Part shown: positions 8,508 to 17,430 of the stretch, piece by piece
Layout of the letters: every line of letters starts with the position of its first letter
Position numbering within the stretch: the stretch's first letter is position 1
NCBI RefSeq assembly: GCF_014295035.1
Contig: NZ_CP060404.1
Location: 1,344,001-1,408,000, forward strand
DNA from: Streptomyces buecherae
Lineage (GTDB): Bacteria > Actinomycetota > Actinomycetes > Streptomycetales > Streptomycetaceae
DNA length: 64,000 bases
Reading direction: 5' to 3'
Position numbers and translations under genes: made by a program
The notes under the pieces: generated by a model
The model's database searches: none
The model's input: only the letters and a program-made list of their open reading frames with translations
Told to the model about the DNA's origin: nothing

Positions 8508-10274
8508 TCAGCTCCCCCCGCAGCGGAAGAGGGAGCCGGCGGTGCGCAGCAGGATGCGTACGTCCTGCCACAGCGACCAGGTCTCGATGTAGTGGTTGTC
8601 GAAGCGCACCCGGTCCTCGATGGAGGTGTCCCCGCGCAGCCCGTGCACCTGGGCGAGGCCGGTGATGCCCACGGGCATCCGGTGTCGGGCCCGGTAGGCG
8701 GGGTAGCGCTGGCTGAACTCACGGACGAAGTAGGGGCGTTCGGGGCGCGGACCGACCAGGCTCATGTCGCCGCGCAGTACGTTCCACAGTTGCGGCAGCT
8801 CGTCGAGCGAGGTGCGGCGCAGCCAGCGCCCCACGGCGCTCATCCGCTGGTCGTCGGCGACGCTCCAGCGGGTGGCCGACTCGAACGCGTCGCTGCGCAG
8901 CGTGCGGAACTTGAGCACCACGAACGGACGGCCGTCACGCCCCACGCGCTCCTGTCGGAAGAGCACCCCGGGCCCGTCGGAGCAGCGCACGGCCAGCGCG
9001 CACGCCGCGAGCAGCGGGGCGACCGCGACCAGCCCCAGCGCCGCGGCGCACACGTCCAGCGCCCGCTTGCCGATGGCGGCGATCCGGTGCCGGGGCGGCG
9101 GCGCCAGGCGCCGGCAGGCGAAGCCCCACAGGTGGTCGGGGACCGCCGAGCGCGCGGGCGCAAGCGCCGGATCGGGTTCGGCGGTGACCAGCCACACGGT
9201 GCACCGCCGCGCCCGCAACAGCCCGAGCAACGCCGCGACCTGCGGGTCCTCCCACGGCGTCCGGGTGAGGACGGCGGCGCGTACGCCGTGCTGGGCGATG
9301 GCCCGGCTGATGTCCTCGTGCCCGGCCAGCACGGGCACCGCAGGTGCCGGCACGGCGGGCGCCGGCACGGCGTCTGGCGCGCTCCCTGGCGCGGTCCCCG
9401 GCGCCGGGCCCGTCACGATCCCGATCGCTGAGCCGACCGTGGGCTCGGGCGCCGGGCCGGAGTCGCGGGCCGCCGCCCCGGGGCCCGGGGCGGTGAGTGG
9501 CTCGGGCTCGGTGAGCACTCCGGCGCCCGGCCCCGGCAGGGCGCCCGCGGTCAGGGTTCCGGTGGCGATGCCGGCCGTGGACGACTGGCCCGCGGCGAGG
9601 GGCGCGGTCGTGGCGGCGCCCGCCGCCAGCGGGACGCCGGGGGCGGGGGCGGGCCCCGCCGCCACGAGGCCGACCGGGCGCAGCCCGTACCCGGGGGCGG
9701 CGACGAGGGTGGCCAGCACGCGTTCGCCGACCGGGCCCGAGCCGACCACGAGCGCGGGGCACGGCGCGCGGCGCCGGTGCCGGCGCAGCCCGAGGTGGGC
9801 CACGGCCCGCGCCGCGCACAGCAGCGGCGCGTGGACGGCCAACAGTGCGAGCAGGGGCCCCCACCGGGCGGCGTCCGGCTGGTCGAGGGCGACGAGCCCG
9901 GTGGTCACCACGCACCAGGTGAGGACGGTGTGCCAGAGCAGGGACGGCAGTTCGTCCAGGGCCGCGGTGGACAGCCCCGGCCGGTAGAGGCCGGCGTGCG
10001 CGTTGAGGGCGACGAGCACGCCGAGCGCGGGCGCCGCCGCCCGCGCGGCCTGGCCCGCGTCCGCGAGGAGCAGGGCGGCGACGGTGGCCGCGCCGTCGGC
10101 GGCGAGCAGGGCCAGCGGCGCCAGGTGCCCCCAGGTCAGGCCGCGCCGCCGGCGGGTGGCCGGCTCACCCTTGCTGCTCCGGGGCGCGCACACGGCCGCC
10201 GCCGGCTGGCGGTCGGCCGTCAACTGGTCCAGCGCGCCAGCCGCGTCGGACAGCTCCACGTTCTCCGTCGTCAT
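8508..10274 (-). CDS. Undecaprenyl-phosphate glycosyl-1-phosphate transferase (initiating enzyme, WcaJ/CpsE type)
   Basis: 588 residues. Four to five membrane helices occupy about 40-160, a soluble region with an Ala/Pro/Gly-rich insert follows, and the catalytic bacterial sugar transferase domain fills about 400-588. That domain shows KRALDVCAAALGL, LFRQERVGRDGRPF, LKFRTLRSD, RRTSLDELPQLWNVLRGDMS and VGPRPERPYF, the well-known motifs of polyisoprenyl-phosphate hexose-1-phosphate transferases. It should start each repeat unit by moving a sugar phosphate from a UDP-sugar to undecaprenyl phosphate at the inner membrane face. Its ATG overlaps the preceding glycosyltransferase stop (ATGA). The sugar (glucose or galactose are usual) cannot be fixed from sequence. 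Confidence 0.92.
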   Translation of the reverse strand: MTTENVELSDAAGALDQLTADRQPAAAVCAPRSSKGEPATRRRRGLTWGHLAPLALLAADGAATVAALLLADAGQAARAAAPALGVLVALNAHAGLYRPGLSTAALDELPSLLWHTVLTWCVVTTGLVALDQPDAARWGPLLALLAVHAPLLCAARAVAHLGLRRHRRRAPCPALVVGSGPVGERVLATLVAAPGYGLRPVGLVAAGPAPAPGVPLAAGAATTAPLAAGQSSTAGIATGTLTAGALPGPGAGVLTEPEPLTAPGPGAAARDSGPAPEPTVGSAIGIVTGPAPGTAPGSAPDAVPAPAVPAPAVPVLAGHEDISRAIAQHGVRAAVLTRTPWEDPQVAALLGLLRARRCTVWLVTAEPDPALAPARSAVPDHLWGFACRRLAPPPRHRIAAIGKRALDVCAAALGLVAVAPLLAACALAVRCSDGPGVLFRQERVGRDGRPFVVLKFRTLRSDAFESATRWSVADDQRMSAVGRWLRRTSLDELPQLWNVLRGDMSLVGPRPERPYFVREFSQRYPAYRARHRMPVGITGLAQVHGLRGDTSIEDRVRFDNHYIETWSLWQDVRILLRTAGSLFRCGGS

Positions 10275-11788
10275 GACCCGCCCACACCCGGCCCACCGGC
10301 GCCCCCGGGCACCACGCCCGCCCGACCAACCGTCGTCCGACCGGCGTCCGTACGCTCCGCCGCGCGTTCCGCGACGGTACGCACCGGGTCCGCGCCGGCC
10401 GCGACCGCGCTGGGCCGCACCGCGCCAGCGGCCAGCCCATCGCGCACCGCGCCGCCGGGCGGGTCGCCGCGTCGCGCCGCCGGCTCGGGCCGCTGGCCGA
10501 GCACCGCCGCGTACACCCGCGCCACGTGCGCCACCGCGCGGCGTACGTCATGGCGCTCGCGCGCGTGCCGCCGCGCCCGCGCGCCGAGCAGCTCACGCCG
10601 GCCCGGGTCGGCCAACAGGGCGGCGACGGTGCGGGCGAGCGCGCCCGGGTTGGCGGGCGGGGCCAGGCAGTGCGGGGCGTGACCGGGCGGCAGGCTCTCG
10701 CGGGCGCCGGTCACGTCGGTGAGCACGACCGGCCGACCGCAGGCCATCGCCTCCAGCGGCGCCAGGGCCATCCCCTCCCAGCGGGACGGGAGGACGACCA
10801 GGTCGGCCGCGGCGTACCAGCGCGCGGGGTCGCGCGTGGCGCCGGCGAAGCGGACGCCGGGCGGCGCCGCGCCGCGCAGGGCGGCGGCGGCCGGGCCGTC
10901 GCCGACCAGGACCAGGTGCGCGCCGGGCACCCGGGCCGCGATCCGGGGCCAGGCAGCCACCAGCACGTCCTGCCCCTTCTGCCGGCACAGCCGCCCCACA
11001 CACACCACGAGGGGCGCGTCCGCCGGCACGCCGCGCAGGGCCGGCAGGGCGGCGCGGGCCGCGCGCCGCGCGGCGGCGTCGGCCGGCGGAAAGCGGTCGG
11101 TGTCCACGCCGTTGGGCACCACTTCCCAGCGGGCCGCGATCCCCGCGGCCACGCCTCGGCGCCGCTCGTCCTCGCTCACGCACACCACCCGGGCGGCCCA
11201 CCGCGCGGCGTACCGCTCCCAGCTCACGGCGACGGCGCGCAGCGCGCCGTCGGCCGCGTCGAAGGACCAGGCGTGCGGCTGGTGCAGGGTCGGCACCCGG
11301 CCGCGCACCGCGAGCCGCCCCGCCAGGCCGGCCTTGGCGCTGTGCGTGTGCACCAGGTCGGGGCGTACCTCGCGGACCAGTCGGGCCAGGCGCGCGGTCT
11401 CGGCGGCCAGCCCGGGCCCGGGGGCGCGGCGCGCCGGCCAGCACAGCACTTCGGCCCCGGCCGCCTCCGCCGCGGCGGCCAGCGTGCCGCCCGGCGGACA
11501 AGCGAGCACCGGGCGCAGGCCGTCGGCGCGCTGACCCCGGACGAGGTCGGTGACCACCTGGGCCACCCCGCCGGTCACCGGCTGGGAGACGTGCAGCACC
11601 GTCAGCGGCGCGCCGGCGCCGTGCCCGGTCGCCCGGTCCGCGCCGGGGGCCGCGCGCCGCCCCGGCGCGGAGCCCCTACTCGGCATCTGGCCCCCGCGCG
11701 GCGAACGGTCGTCTCGTGGCGGGTGATTGTCTTGCGGCACGCACGGCTCCCCAACAGCGGTTCTCAGCGGTGGCGTGGCTCCGGACAT
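10271..11788 (-). CDS. GT4-family glycosyltransferase, first gene of the polysaccharide operon
   Basis: A GT-B fold enzyme. The conserved part starts VLHVSQPVTGGVAQVV, then has PDLVHTHSAKAG, VPNGVDTDRFPP, VVCVGRLCRQKGQ, LVLVGDGPAA and the E-x7-E element around SRWEGMALAPLEAMACG, all normal for family GT4. The start is uncertain. The ATG given here adds a 60-70 residue disordered leader; an ATG at 11686, with a weak GGGGG before it, would give 471 residues. Neither has a strong ribosome site. The AT-richer region upstream is shared with cslA on the other strand, so this gene is probably the promoter-proximal gene of the minus-strand operon. Confidence 0.87.
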   Translation of the reverse strand: MSGATPPLRTAVGEPCVPQDNHPPRDDRSPRGGQMPSRGSAPGRRAAPGADRATGHGAGAPLTVLHVSQPVTGGVAQVVTDLVRGQRADGLRPVLACPPGGTLAAAAEAAGAEVLCWPARRAPGPGLAAETARLARLVREVRPDLVHTHSAKAGLAGRLAVRGRVPTLHQPHAWSFDAADGALRAVAVSWERYAARWAARVVCVSEDERRRGVAAGIAARWEVVPNGVDTDRFPPADAAARRAARAALPALRGVPADAPLVVCVGRLCRQKGQDVLVAAWPRIAARVPGAHLVLVGDGPAAAALRGAAPPGVRFAGATRDPARWYAAADLVVLPSRWEGMALAPLEAMACGRPVVLTDVTGARESLPPGHAPHCLAPPANPGALARTVAALLADPGRRELLGARARRHARERHDVRRAVAHVARVYAAVLGQRPEPAARRGDPPGGAVRDGLAAGAVRPSAVAAGADPVRTVAERAAERTDAGRTTVGRAGVVPGGAGGPGVGGS

Positions 11789-12106
11789 GCACGGAGCTGA
11801 GGGGGCCACACCATGGCAGAAAGCCAAAACCAATTCACGCGAGACGCGCGCAGATAGGCCGACAGTGTGACTTTCTGTTCCTCACTCGATTAGTGCCCGA
11901 GAGCACGGCGCGCCGATCATCCGATATAAGCCGATCCCGGCCACGTCGTTGTTACGGTCCTTTTCTGTCGAATGAGACGACGAGTAGACCAAATGGGCTA
12001 TCGCTGCCGCGAGGTAGCTCGTGGCTCGTTTCTGCGGGAGGCCGCGTTGGCTGCGTACAGCCGTGTCAGTGCGTCAGCGAAAAATGCCAAGAAAAACGAT
12101 GCTGTG
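11789..12106. promoter_or_regulatory. Divergent intergenic region between the polysaccharide operon and cslA
   Basis: About 320 bases whose GC content is clearly lower than the flanks, with short A/T runs around 11800-11990. Both operons read away from it, so it should hold both promoters. I could not assign a convincing -35/-10 pair. The stretch 11972-12106 is open in the cslA frame, but its third positions are not G/C-biased, so I treat it as untranslated leader. Confidence 0.5.
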
Positions 12107-14998
12107 CCCCGACCCAAGAAGAAGGTGCGCGGGGGCCGTAAACGAGGGGCCGGCGAATCCGCCCGCGCCAATGAAAAGGCGAACGCCACCCCCACCGCCT
12201 CGCGCGCGAAAGGCGGCAAGGCGGCGGCCCGGGCCGCCCGGCCCGCCACCGCCAGCGAACCCCTCGGCTCCGGCGGTGTCAGCGAACCCACCGGGGCCAG
12301 CCCACCGGCCGACACCGGCCCGCCAGCCGGCTCCGACGCCGCTGGTGGCAGCGGCGAACCCGGGCGCCAACCGCCGGCACCCGCGGCGGCACAGGCCGGT
12401 GCTCCCACTCCCGCGACCACGCGCGAGGAAGCTACCTCGACCGGCGGCCAGCCGAACGACGCGACCGGCCGACGATCCGACTCGGCCACCGCGGACACGA
12501 GCGACCCGGAAACCAGCCGCCCGGAAATCAGCGAACCGGAAACCGGCCGCCCGGAAGCCAGCGACGCGAACTCGGCCGATACGAAATCCCCGGACCGGCA
12601 TTCCCACGACACGGAACTCGCCCGCGCGGAAACCACCGACGTGGAATCCCACCCGTGCGCGGAGAATTCCCACCCGGACGACGCAACCGACCCGGCCCAC
12701 GCACCCGACACGGTCGCCACAGCCGAAACGGACGGCGCCCCGAAAGCCGATACCGCCGATACCGCCGATACCGCGAATACCGCGAACGACACGGCGGACG
12801 CGGGCGCGACCGGCGACGCGCGAAACCCCGACGACGCCAACGACGCACGCGGCACAAGCGATACAGACGACGCGAAGCCCACAGGCAGCACGGGCGACGC
12901 CGACGACGCCGACGGTGCCGGCCACTCGGACGACCTCGGCCAGGCCAGCGACCCAAGCGACGCCGCCACCTCCAGCGACCCCGAAAAGCCCAGCGAACCG
13001 GGCAACGCCCCAGCCGCGGACGAGGCGAGCCGGACGCGCGGGGCGGACGAGACGAGCACGGCAGACGAGACGGGCGAGACGGGCGAGGCAGCCAAGGGAG
13101 GTGACGCGGGGGGCGCGACCCCCGCGCGGCCCACCGAGCAGACCTCCGCGCCACGCTACGACTACGACCGCTACAGCCAGTTGGCGGGCCCGCTGACCGA
13201 GCCGCCGGCGGACGCCCCGTACCGGGTGCGCTACCGCAGCCTGCTGGCCCAGGAGCCGCACCGGGTGCGGGCCGCGCTGTTGCTGGCGGCGGCGCCCACC
13301 GTCTCGGCGATCCTGCTGGTCTGGCTGCTGCGACCGGAGCACTGGGTGCACCGCGATTACGTCTCCGGCTGGGAGACGGCGGCTGACACCGTGATGCTCG
13401 TGGCCATCGGGCTGATCGAGGTGTTCCGGCTGTTCACGGTAGTCTCCAACGCCCATGCCACCCTCGTGGCCCGTGACCCGATCCCGGTGCACGCCGCGCC
13501 CGGCACCAGGGTGGCGTTCCTGACCAGCTTCGTCCCCGGCAAGGAACCGGTGGCCATGGTGCGGGCCACCCTTGAGGCGGCGACGCGGCTGCGGCACCCC
13601 GGCCTCGTGGACGTGTGGCTGCTCGACGAGGGTGACGACGCGGAGATCAAGGAACTGTGCGCGCGACTCGGCGTACGGCACTTCTCGCGCAAGGGCGTGG
13701 CCCGCTGGAACCAGCCCACGGGCGCCTTCCGGGCCAAGACCAAGCACGGGAACTACAACTCCTGGCTGGACGCGCACGGCGACGCCTACGAATTCATGGC
13801 CTGCGTGGACACCGACCACGTGCCGTTGCCGAACTTCCTGGAGCGCATGCTCGGCTACTTCCGCGACCCGGACGTCGCGTTCGTCGTCGGCCCGCAGGTC
13901 TACGGGAACTACGACGCGGCCGTCACCAAGGCGGCGGAAAGCCAGCAGTTCCTCTTCCACGCGCTCATCCAGCGCGCCGGGAACGCCTACGACGGGGCGA
14001 TGTTCGTCGGCACCAACAACGCCGTGCGCATCAGCGCGCTCAAGAGCATCGGCGGGCTGTACGACTCCATCACCGAGGACATGGCGACCGGCTTCGAACT
14101 GCACCGCACGCGCAACCCGGAGACGGGCAACAAATGGCGTTCGGTGTACACGCCCGACGTGTTGGCCGTCGGCGAGGGCCCCACCGCGTGGACCGATTTC
14201 TTCACCCAACAACTGCGGTGGAGCCGGGGCACGTACGAAACGGTGCTCAAGCAGTACTGGCGCGGCATTCCCACGCTGCCCCCGGGCAAGCTGCTCAACT
14301 ACTCGCTGCTGGTCACCTTCTATCCCATGTCCGCGCTCAACTGGATGCTCTCCGCCCTCTCCTGCACCCTGTTCCTGGGGCTCGGCGCGTCGGGCATCCA
14401 GATCTCCTCCGAGATCTGGCTGATGCTCTACAGCGACGCGGCGGCCCTCCAGATCGGCCTGTACATCTGGAACCGCAAGCACAACGTCAGCCCGCACGAG
14501 CCGAGCGGCTCCTCCGGAACGGCCGGCATGGCGCTGTCGGCGATCTCCGCGCCGATCTACGCGAAGTCGCTGTGCGACGCGGTGCTGCGGCGCAAGAGCC
14601 GGTTCGTGGTGACGCCCAAGGGTGACTCGTCCAGCCCCGACCGGCTGGCCACCTTCCGCATCCACCTGCTGTGGGCCGTCGTCTTCGGCGGCTCGCTCCT
14701 GGCGGCGCCCTTCCTGGGCCACACCCACATGGCCATGTGTATCTGGGCGTTCCTCGCGGTGCTGCTGTGCCTGGCCACGCCGGCGCTGTGGTACGGCGGG
14801 CTGCTGCGCGAACGGCACGCCGCGCGGCCGGCCACCGCCACCCTCCCGGCGGCCCGCGCCGACAGCCCCAGGCCCCCGTCACCCACCTCCGCCCCCACAC
14901 CCACCAAGGAGACACCACAGACCACCACGGCAACGGCGCAAGACGCCGCGACGGCAGACGCCACGACGGCAGACAAGGACTCGCTGTGCGCTACATGA
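12107..14998 (+). CDS. cslA: Cellulose synthase-like glycosyltransferase CslA with long acidic N-terminal extension
   Basis: A membrane GT2 enzyme expected to polymerise a beta-glucan at hyphal tips from UDP-sugar. The catalytic region has WLLDEGDD near 504, VDTDH at 567-571, TEDMATGFELH near 656 and QQLRWSRGT near 701 (D, DxD, TED and QxxRW motifs). Two helices precede it (from ~387) and four or five follow. The first ~380 residues are a low-complexity Ala/Asp/Thr/Glu-rich arm, much longer than I expect for CslA. The GTG was chosen because G/C third-position bias begins there; no good ribosome site precedes it, and ATG codons at 11972 and 11993 are in frame. The stop overlaps the glxA start, the linkage known in streptomycetes. 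Confidence 0.88.
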   Translation, partial: PRPKKKVRGGRKRGAGESARANEKANATPTASRAKGGKAAARAARPATASEPLGSGGVSEPTGASPPADTGPPAGSDAAGGSGEPGRQPPAPAAAQAGAPTPATTREEATSTGGQPNDATGRRSDSATADTSDPETSRPEISEPETGRPEASDANSADTKSPDRHSHDTELARAETTDVESHPCAENSHPDDATDPAHAPDTVATAETDGAPKADTADTADTANTANDTADAGATGDARNPDDANDARGTSDTDDAKPTGSTGDADDADGAGHSDDLGQASDPSDAATSSDPEKPSEPGNAPAADEASRTRGADETSTADETGETGEAAKGGDAGGATPARPTEQTSAPRYDYDRYSQLAGPLTEPPADAPYRVRYRSLLAQEPHRVRAALLLAAAPTVSAILLVWLLRPEHWVHRDYVSGWETAADTVMLVAIGLIEVFRLFTVVSNAHATLVARDPIPVHAAPGTRVAFLTSFVPGKEPVAMVRATLEAATRLRHPGLVDVWLLDEGDDAEIKELCARLGVRHFSRKGVARWNQPTGAFRAKTKHGNYNSWLDAHGDAYEFMACVDTDHVPLPNFLERMLGYFRDPDVAFVVGPQVYGNYDAAVTKAAESQQFLFHALIQRAGNAYDGAMFVGTNNAVRISALKSIGGLYDSITEDMATGFELHRTRNPETGNKWRSVYTPDVLAVGEGPTAWTDFFTQQLRWSRGTYETVLKQYWRGIPTLPPGKLLNYSLLVTFYPMSALNWMLSALSCTLFLGLGASGIQISSEIWLMLYSDAAALQIGLYIWNRKHNVSPHEPSGSSGTAGMALSAISAPIYAKSLCDAVLRRKSRFVVTPKGDSSSPDRLATFRIHLLWAVVFGGSLLAAPFLGHTHMAMCIWAFLAVLLCLATPALWYGGLLRERHAARPATATLPAARADSPRPPSPTSAPTPTKETPQTTTATAQDAATADATTADKDSLCAT
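12746..12781 (+). repeat. 9-bp tandem repeat in the cslA acidic arm
   Basis: The unit gccgatacc occurs three times in a row, followed by a changed fourth copy (gcgaatacc). It encodes Ala-Asp-Thr repeats. The surrounding 12480-12960 region has further imperfect repeats of Glu-Thr-x-Arg-Pro-Glu and Asp-Ala/Thr units. In-frame periods mean copy number can change without a frameshift. Confidence 0.85.
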
Positions 14999-16929
14999 TC
15001 ACCCCACGGGCCCGGACCACCGCCATGGGCGTCACGGCCATGGTCGTACTGGCCGGCCTCAACGCCCCCGCCGCCGTGAGCTACGCGGAGCGGACCTACC
15101 ACGCGTACAAGATCAACCAACCCGGCTACAAGGCCCAGTACGGGCACTGGGACCTGCTCTCGGTGCCGGAGAAGTACCGGGTGCGGGCCATCCACGCGGC
15201 CCTGCTGCGCTCGGGCAAGGTGCTCCTGATCGCCGGTTCGGGCAACGACCAGAAGCGGTTCGACGCCGGAACGTTCGACACCCTGCTGTGGGACCCGGCC
15301 AAGGACACCTTCAAGCTGATCCCCACGCCCGAGGACCTGTTCTGCGGCGGGCACTCGCAACTGCCCGGCGGCAACATGCTGGTGGCCGGCGGCACGGCGC
15401 GCTACGAGGTCCTGGACGGCGAGGTCGAGCGGGCCGCCGGCCCGATGCTGGTGAAGAACGAGGACCCGGACCGGGCCCGCCGCTTCGCCAAGGGCACCGT
15501 CTTCCGCGCCCCCGACGGCAAGCGCTACCGGGCCACCCGCGCCTTCCGCGTGGACGCGGCCAAGAAGGTGCCCAAGAAGGACAAGAACGGCAAGCGCAAG
15601 GGCGGCGAGGTCACCGTCATCGCCAGCGAGACCCGGGTCTTCGTCGAGTCGGTGAAGAAGGGCGAGTCCGGCCTCCGGAGCAAGCCGGCGCAGTACGCCA
15701 TCCAGGGCCTGACCGGCCAGGCGGCGCGGGACGTCTACGGCCTCGCACAGGCCATGACCCTCGACAAGCAGGACTACCAGGGCATCAACGCGGCCTACGA
15801 GTTCGACCCGGAGTCCGAGCGCTACATCCCGGTCGACCCGATGGACGAGAGCCGCTGGTACCCGACGCTGGTCACGCTCGGGGACGGACGGGTGCTGGCC
15901 GTCTCCGGCCTGGACGACGTCGGCCAGATCATCAACGGCATCAACGAGATCTACGACCCGAAGACCAAGAAGTGGTCCAAGGCGCCGCGCCGCTACTTCC
16001 CGACCTACCCGGCGCTCTTTCTCACCAAGGGCGGCAAGCTCTTCTACTCCGGTTCCAACGCGGGCTACGGGCCGGCCAAGAAGGGCCGCGTGCCGGGCCT
16101 GTGGGACCTGCGCCACAACACCTTCCAGCGGGTGCCCGGGCTCACCGACACCGACCAGACCGAGACCTCCACCTCGGTGCTGCTGCCGCCGGCCCAGGAC
16201 CAGAAGGTGATGATCCTGGGCGGAGGCGGCGTCGGCGAGTCGAGCAAGTCCACGCCCCGTACGGCCGTCGTCGACCTGAACCGGAGCCCGCAGCGCTACG
16301 TGAAGGGCCCCGACCTGCCGCAGGGCACCCGCTACCTGTCGAGCGTGATCCTGCCGGACGACACGGTGTTCACCACCGGCGGCTCCAGCGACTACCGGGG
16401 CAAGGGCGACAGCGACGTCCACAAGGCCCAGATCTACTCGCCGCGTGCCAACTCCTTCGAGAAGGCCGCCGACCCGACCGTGGGGCGCAACTACCACTCG
16501 TCGGCGCTGCTGCTCCCCGACGGCCGGGTCGCCACCTTCGGCTCCGACCCGCTCTACGCCGACCGGGCCAACACCCAGCCGGGCACCTTCGAACGCCGGG
16601 TGGAGATCTACAGCCCGCCGTACCTGTACGCCAAGGACCGCCCCGCGCTCGGCGCCGGCCCCAAGGAACTCCAGCGCGGCGGCCGGGCCACCTTCCGGAC
16701 CCGTCACCCGGAGCGCGTCACCCACGCCAAGCTGATGCGCCCCAGCGCCGTCACCCACACCACGGACGTCGAGCAGCGCTCCATCCAACTCGGCGTCAAG
16801 CACCACAAGGACTCGGTCACCCTCTCGATCCCCGACGACCGCACCCTGACCCCACCCGGCTGGTACATGCTCTTCGTCACCAACGCCGAGGGCGTCCCCT
16901 CCGTCGCCAAGTGGGTCCACCTGCCCTGA
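14995..16929 (+). CDS. glxA: GlxA, mono-copper radical oxidase (galactose-oxidase-like)
   Basis: 644 residues, the normal length of streptomycete GlxA. One N-terminal helix (about 10-28) anchors it outside the membrane; seven Kelch-like blades and a C-terminal DUF1929-type domain follow. Aligned with galactose oxidase, the cofactor residues are C117 (LFCGGH) with Y289 for the thioether, W288 stacking on it (the WY pair of SRWYPTL), Y500-H501 (GRNYHSS) and H588 (AVTHTT) as copper ligands. In Streptomyces lividans GlxA acts with CslA to deposit the glycan at hyphal tips; copper is needed for its maturation. The ATG overlaps the cslA stop (ATGA); an in-frame GTG nine bases upstream is an alternative start. 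Confidence 0.95.
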   Translation: MITPRARTTAMGVTAMVVLAGLNAPAAVSYAERTYHAYKINQPGYKAQYGHWDLLSVPEKYRVRAIHAALLRSGKVLLIAGSGNDQKRFDAGTFDTLLWDPAKDTFKLIPTPEDLFCGGHSQLPGGNMLVAGGTARYEVLDGEVERAAGPMLVKNEDPDRARRFAKGTVFRAPDGKRYRATRAFRVDAAKKVPKKDKNGKRKGGEVTVIASETRVFVESVKKGESGLRSKPAQYAIQGLTGQAARDVYGLAQAMTLDKQDYQGINAAYEFDPESERYIPVDPMDESRWYPTLVTLGDGRVLAVSGLDDVGQIINGINEIYDPKTKKWSKAPRRYFPTYPALFLTKGGKLFYSGSNAGYGPAKKGRVPGLWDLRHNTFQRVPGLTDTDQTETSTSVLLPPAQDQKVMILGGGGVGESSKSTPRTAVVDLNRSPQRYVKGPDLPQGTRYLSSVILPDDTVFTTGGSSDYRGKGDSDVHKAQIYSPRANSFEKAADPTVGRNYHSSALLLPDGRVATFGSDPLYADRANTQPGTFERRVEIYSPPYLYAKDRPALGAGPKELQRGGRATFRTRHPERVTHAKLMRPSAVTHTTDVEQRSIQLGVKHHKDSVTLSIPDDRTLTPPGWYMLFVTNAEGVPSVAKWVHLP

Positions 16930-16956
16930 CCCCCACCCCACCTCCGCGCACCACCC

Positions 16957-16986
16957 GGCGCCCCGGTCCGCTGTGACCGGGGCGCC
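16957..16986 (+). terminator. Strong hairpin after glxA
   Basis: ggcgccccggtc and gaccggggcgcc form a perfect 12-bp stem with a six-base loop, 27 bases after the glxA stop. There is no T tract, as is usual for actinomycete terminators. Confidence 0.8.
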
Positions 16987-17070
16987 GCGGCGCGGCCGGC
17001 CCCATCACCTACTGGCCCGTGGCGGTACGCGCAGTGCTCCCACAGCGGGCCATCACCTCACGGGCTGACC

Positions 17071-17129
17071 CGCGATGGATCTCGGGGCGTGTTGGCCCGC
17101 GGGCTCGGCTGGCTGGTGGTTCACCAGGC
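17071..17129 (+). repeat. Left arm of a 59-bp imperfect inverted repeat flanking the next gene
   Basis: This stretch matches the reverse complement of 18104-18162 at 47 of 59 positions without gaps. It includes an identical 15-base core tcggctggctggtgg. The two arms enclose 974 bases that hold one complete gene. They are much too far apart and too diverged for a terminator; a transposable-element remnant or a duplicated intergenic element are the likelier readings. Confidence 0.75.
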
Positions 17130-17430
17130 CGGCCGGCGGGCCTTCGTATCCGGTAAGCGCAGGCAGAACGCCACCAAGACCACCACCGTCAGCGACGGTC
17201 AAGGTCACACCCTGTGGTCCAGGGCCCGGCCCCCGCCTCCCGCCGACGGGCGCCCTCATGCTGCTCATGGCGCCCGGACTCACAGCGCGCCACCCAACGC
17301 GGATCAACTCGACCAGATGCCGCGCGAGCCCGCTTGATCGTCACACACCAGGCAACGCACGCGGCCGTCCGCGTGTCCCCCGCACTCACCGGCCAAGATC
17401 GATCGCAGGTCGGCCCCTTAGGGTCGGGGC

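Noticed and set aside
12021..13196. Alternative plus-strand frame at the cslA start with a good GAGG site before a GTG
   Set aside because: The frame is Arg/Pro-rich without G/C third-position bias and does not join the CslA catalytic frame; treated as chance.
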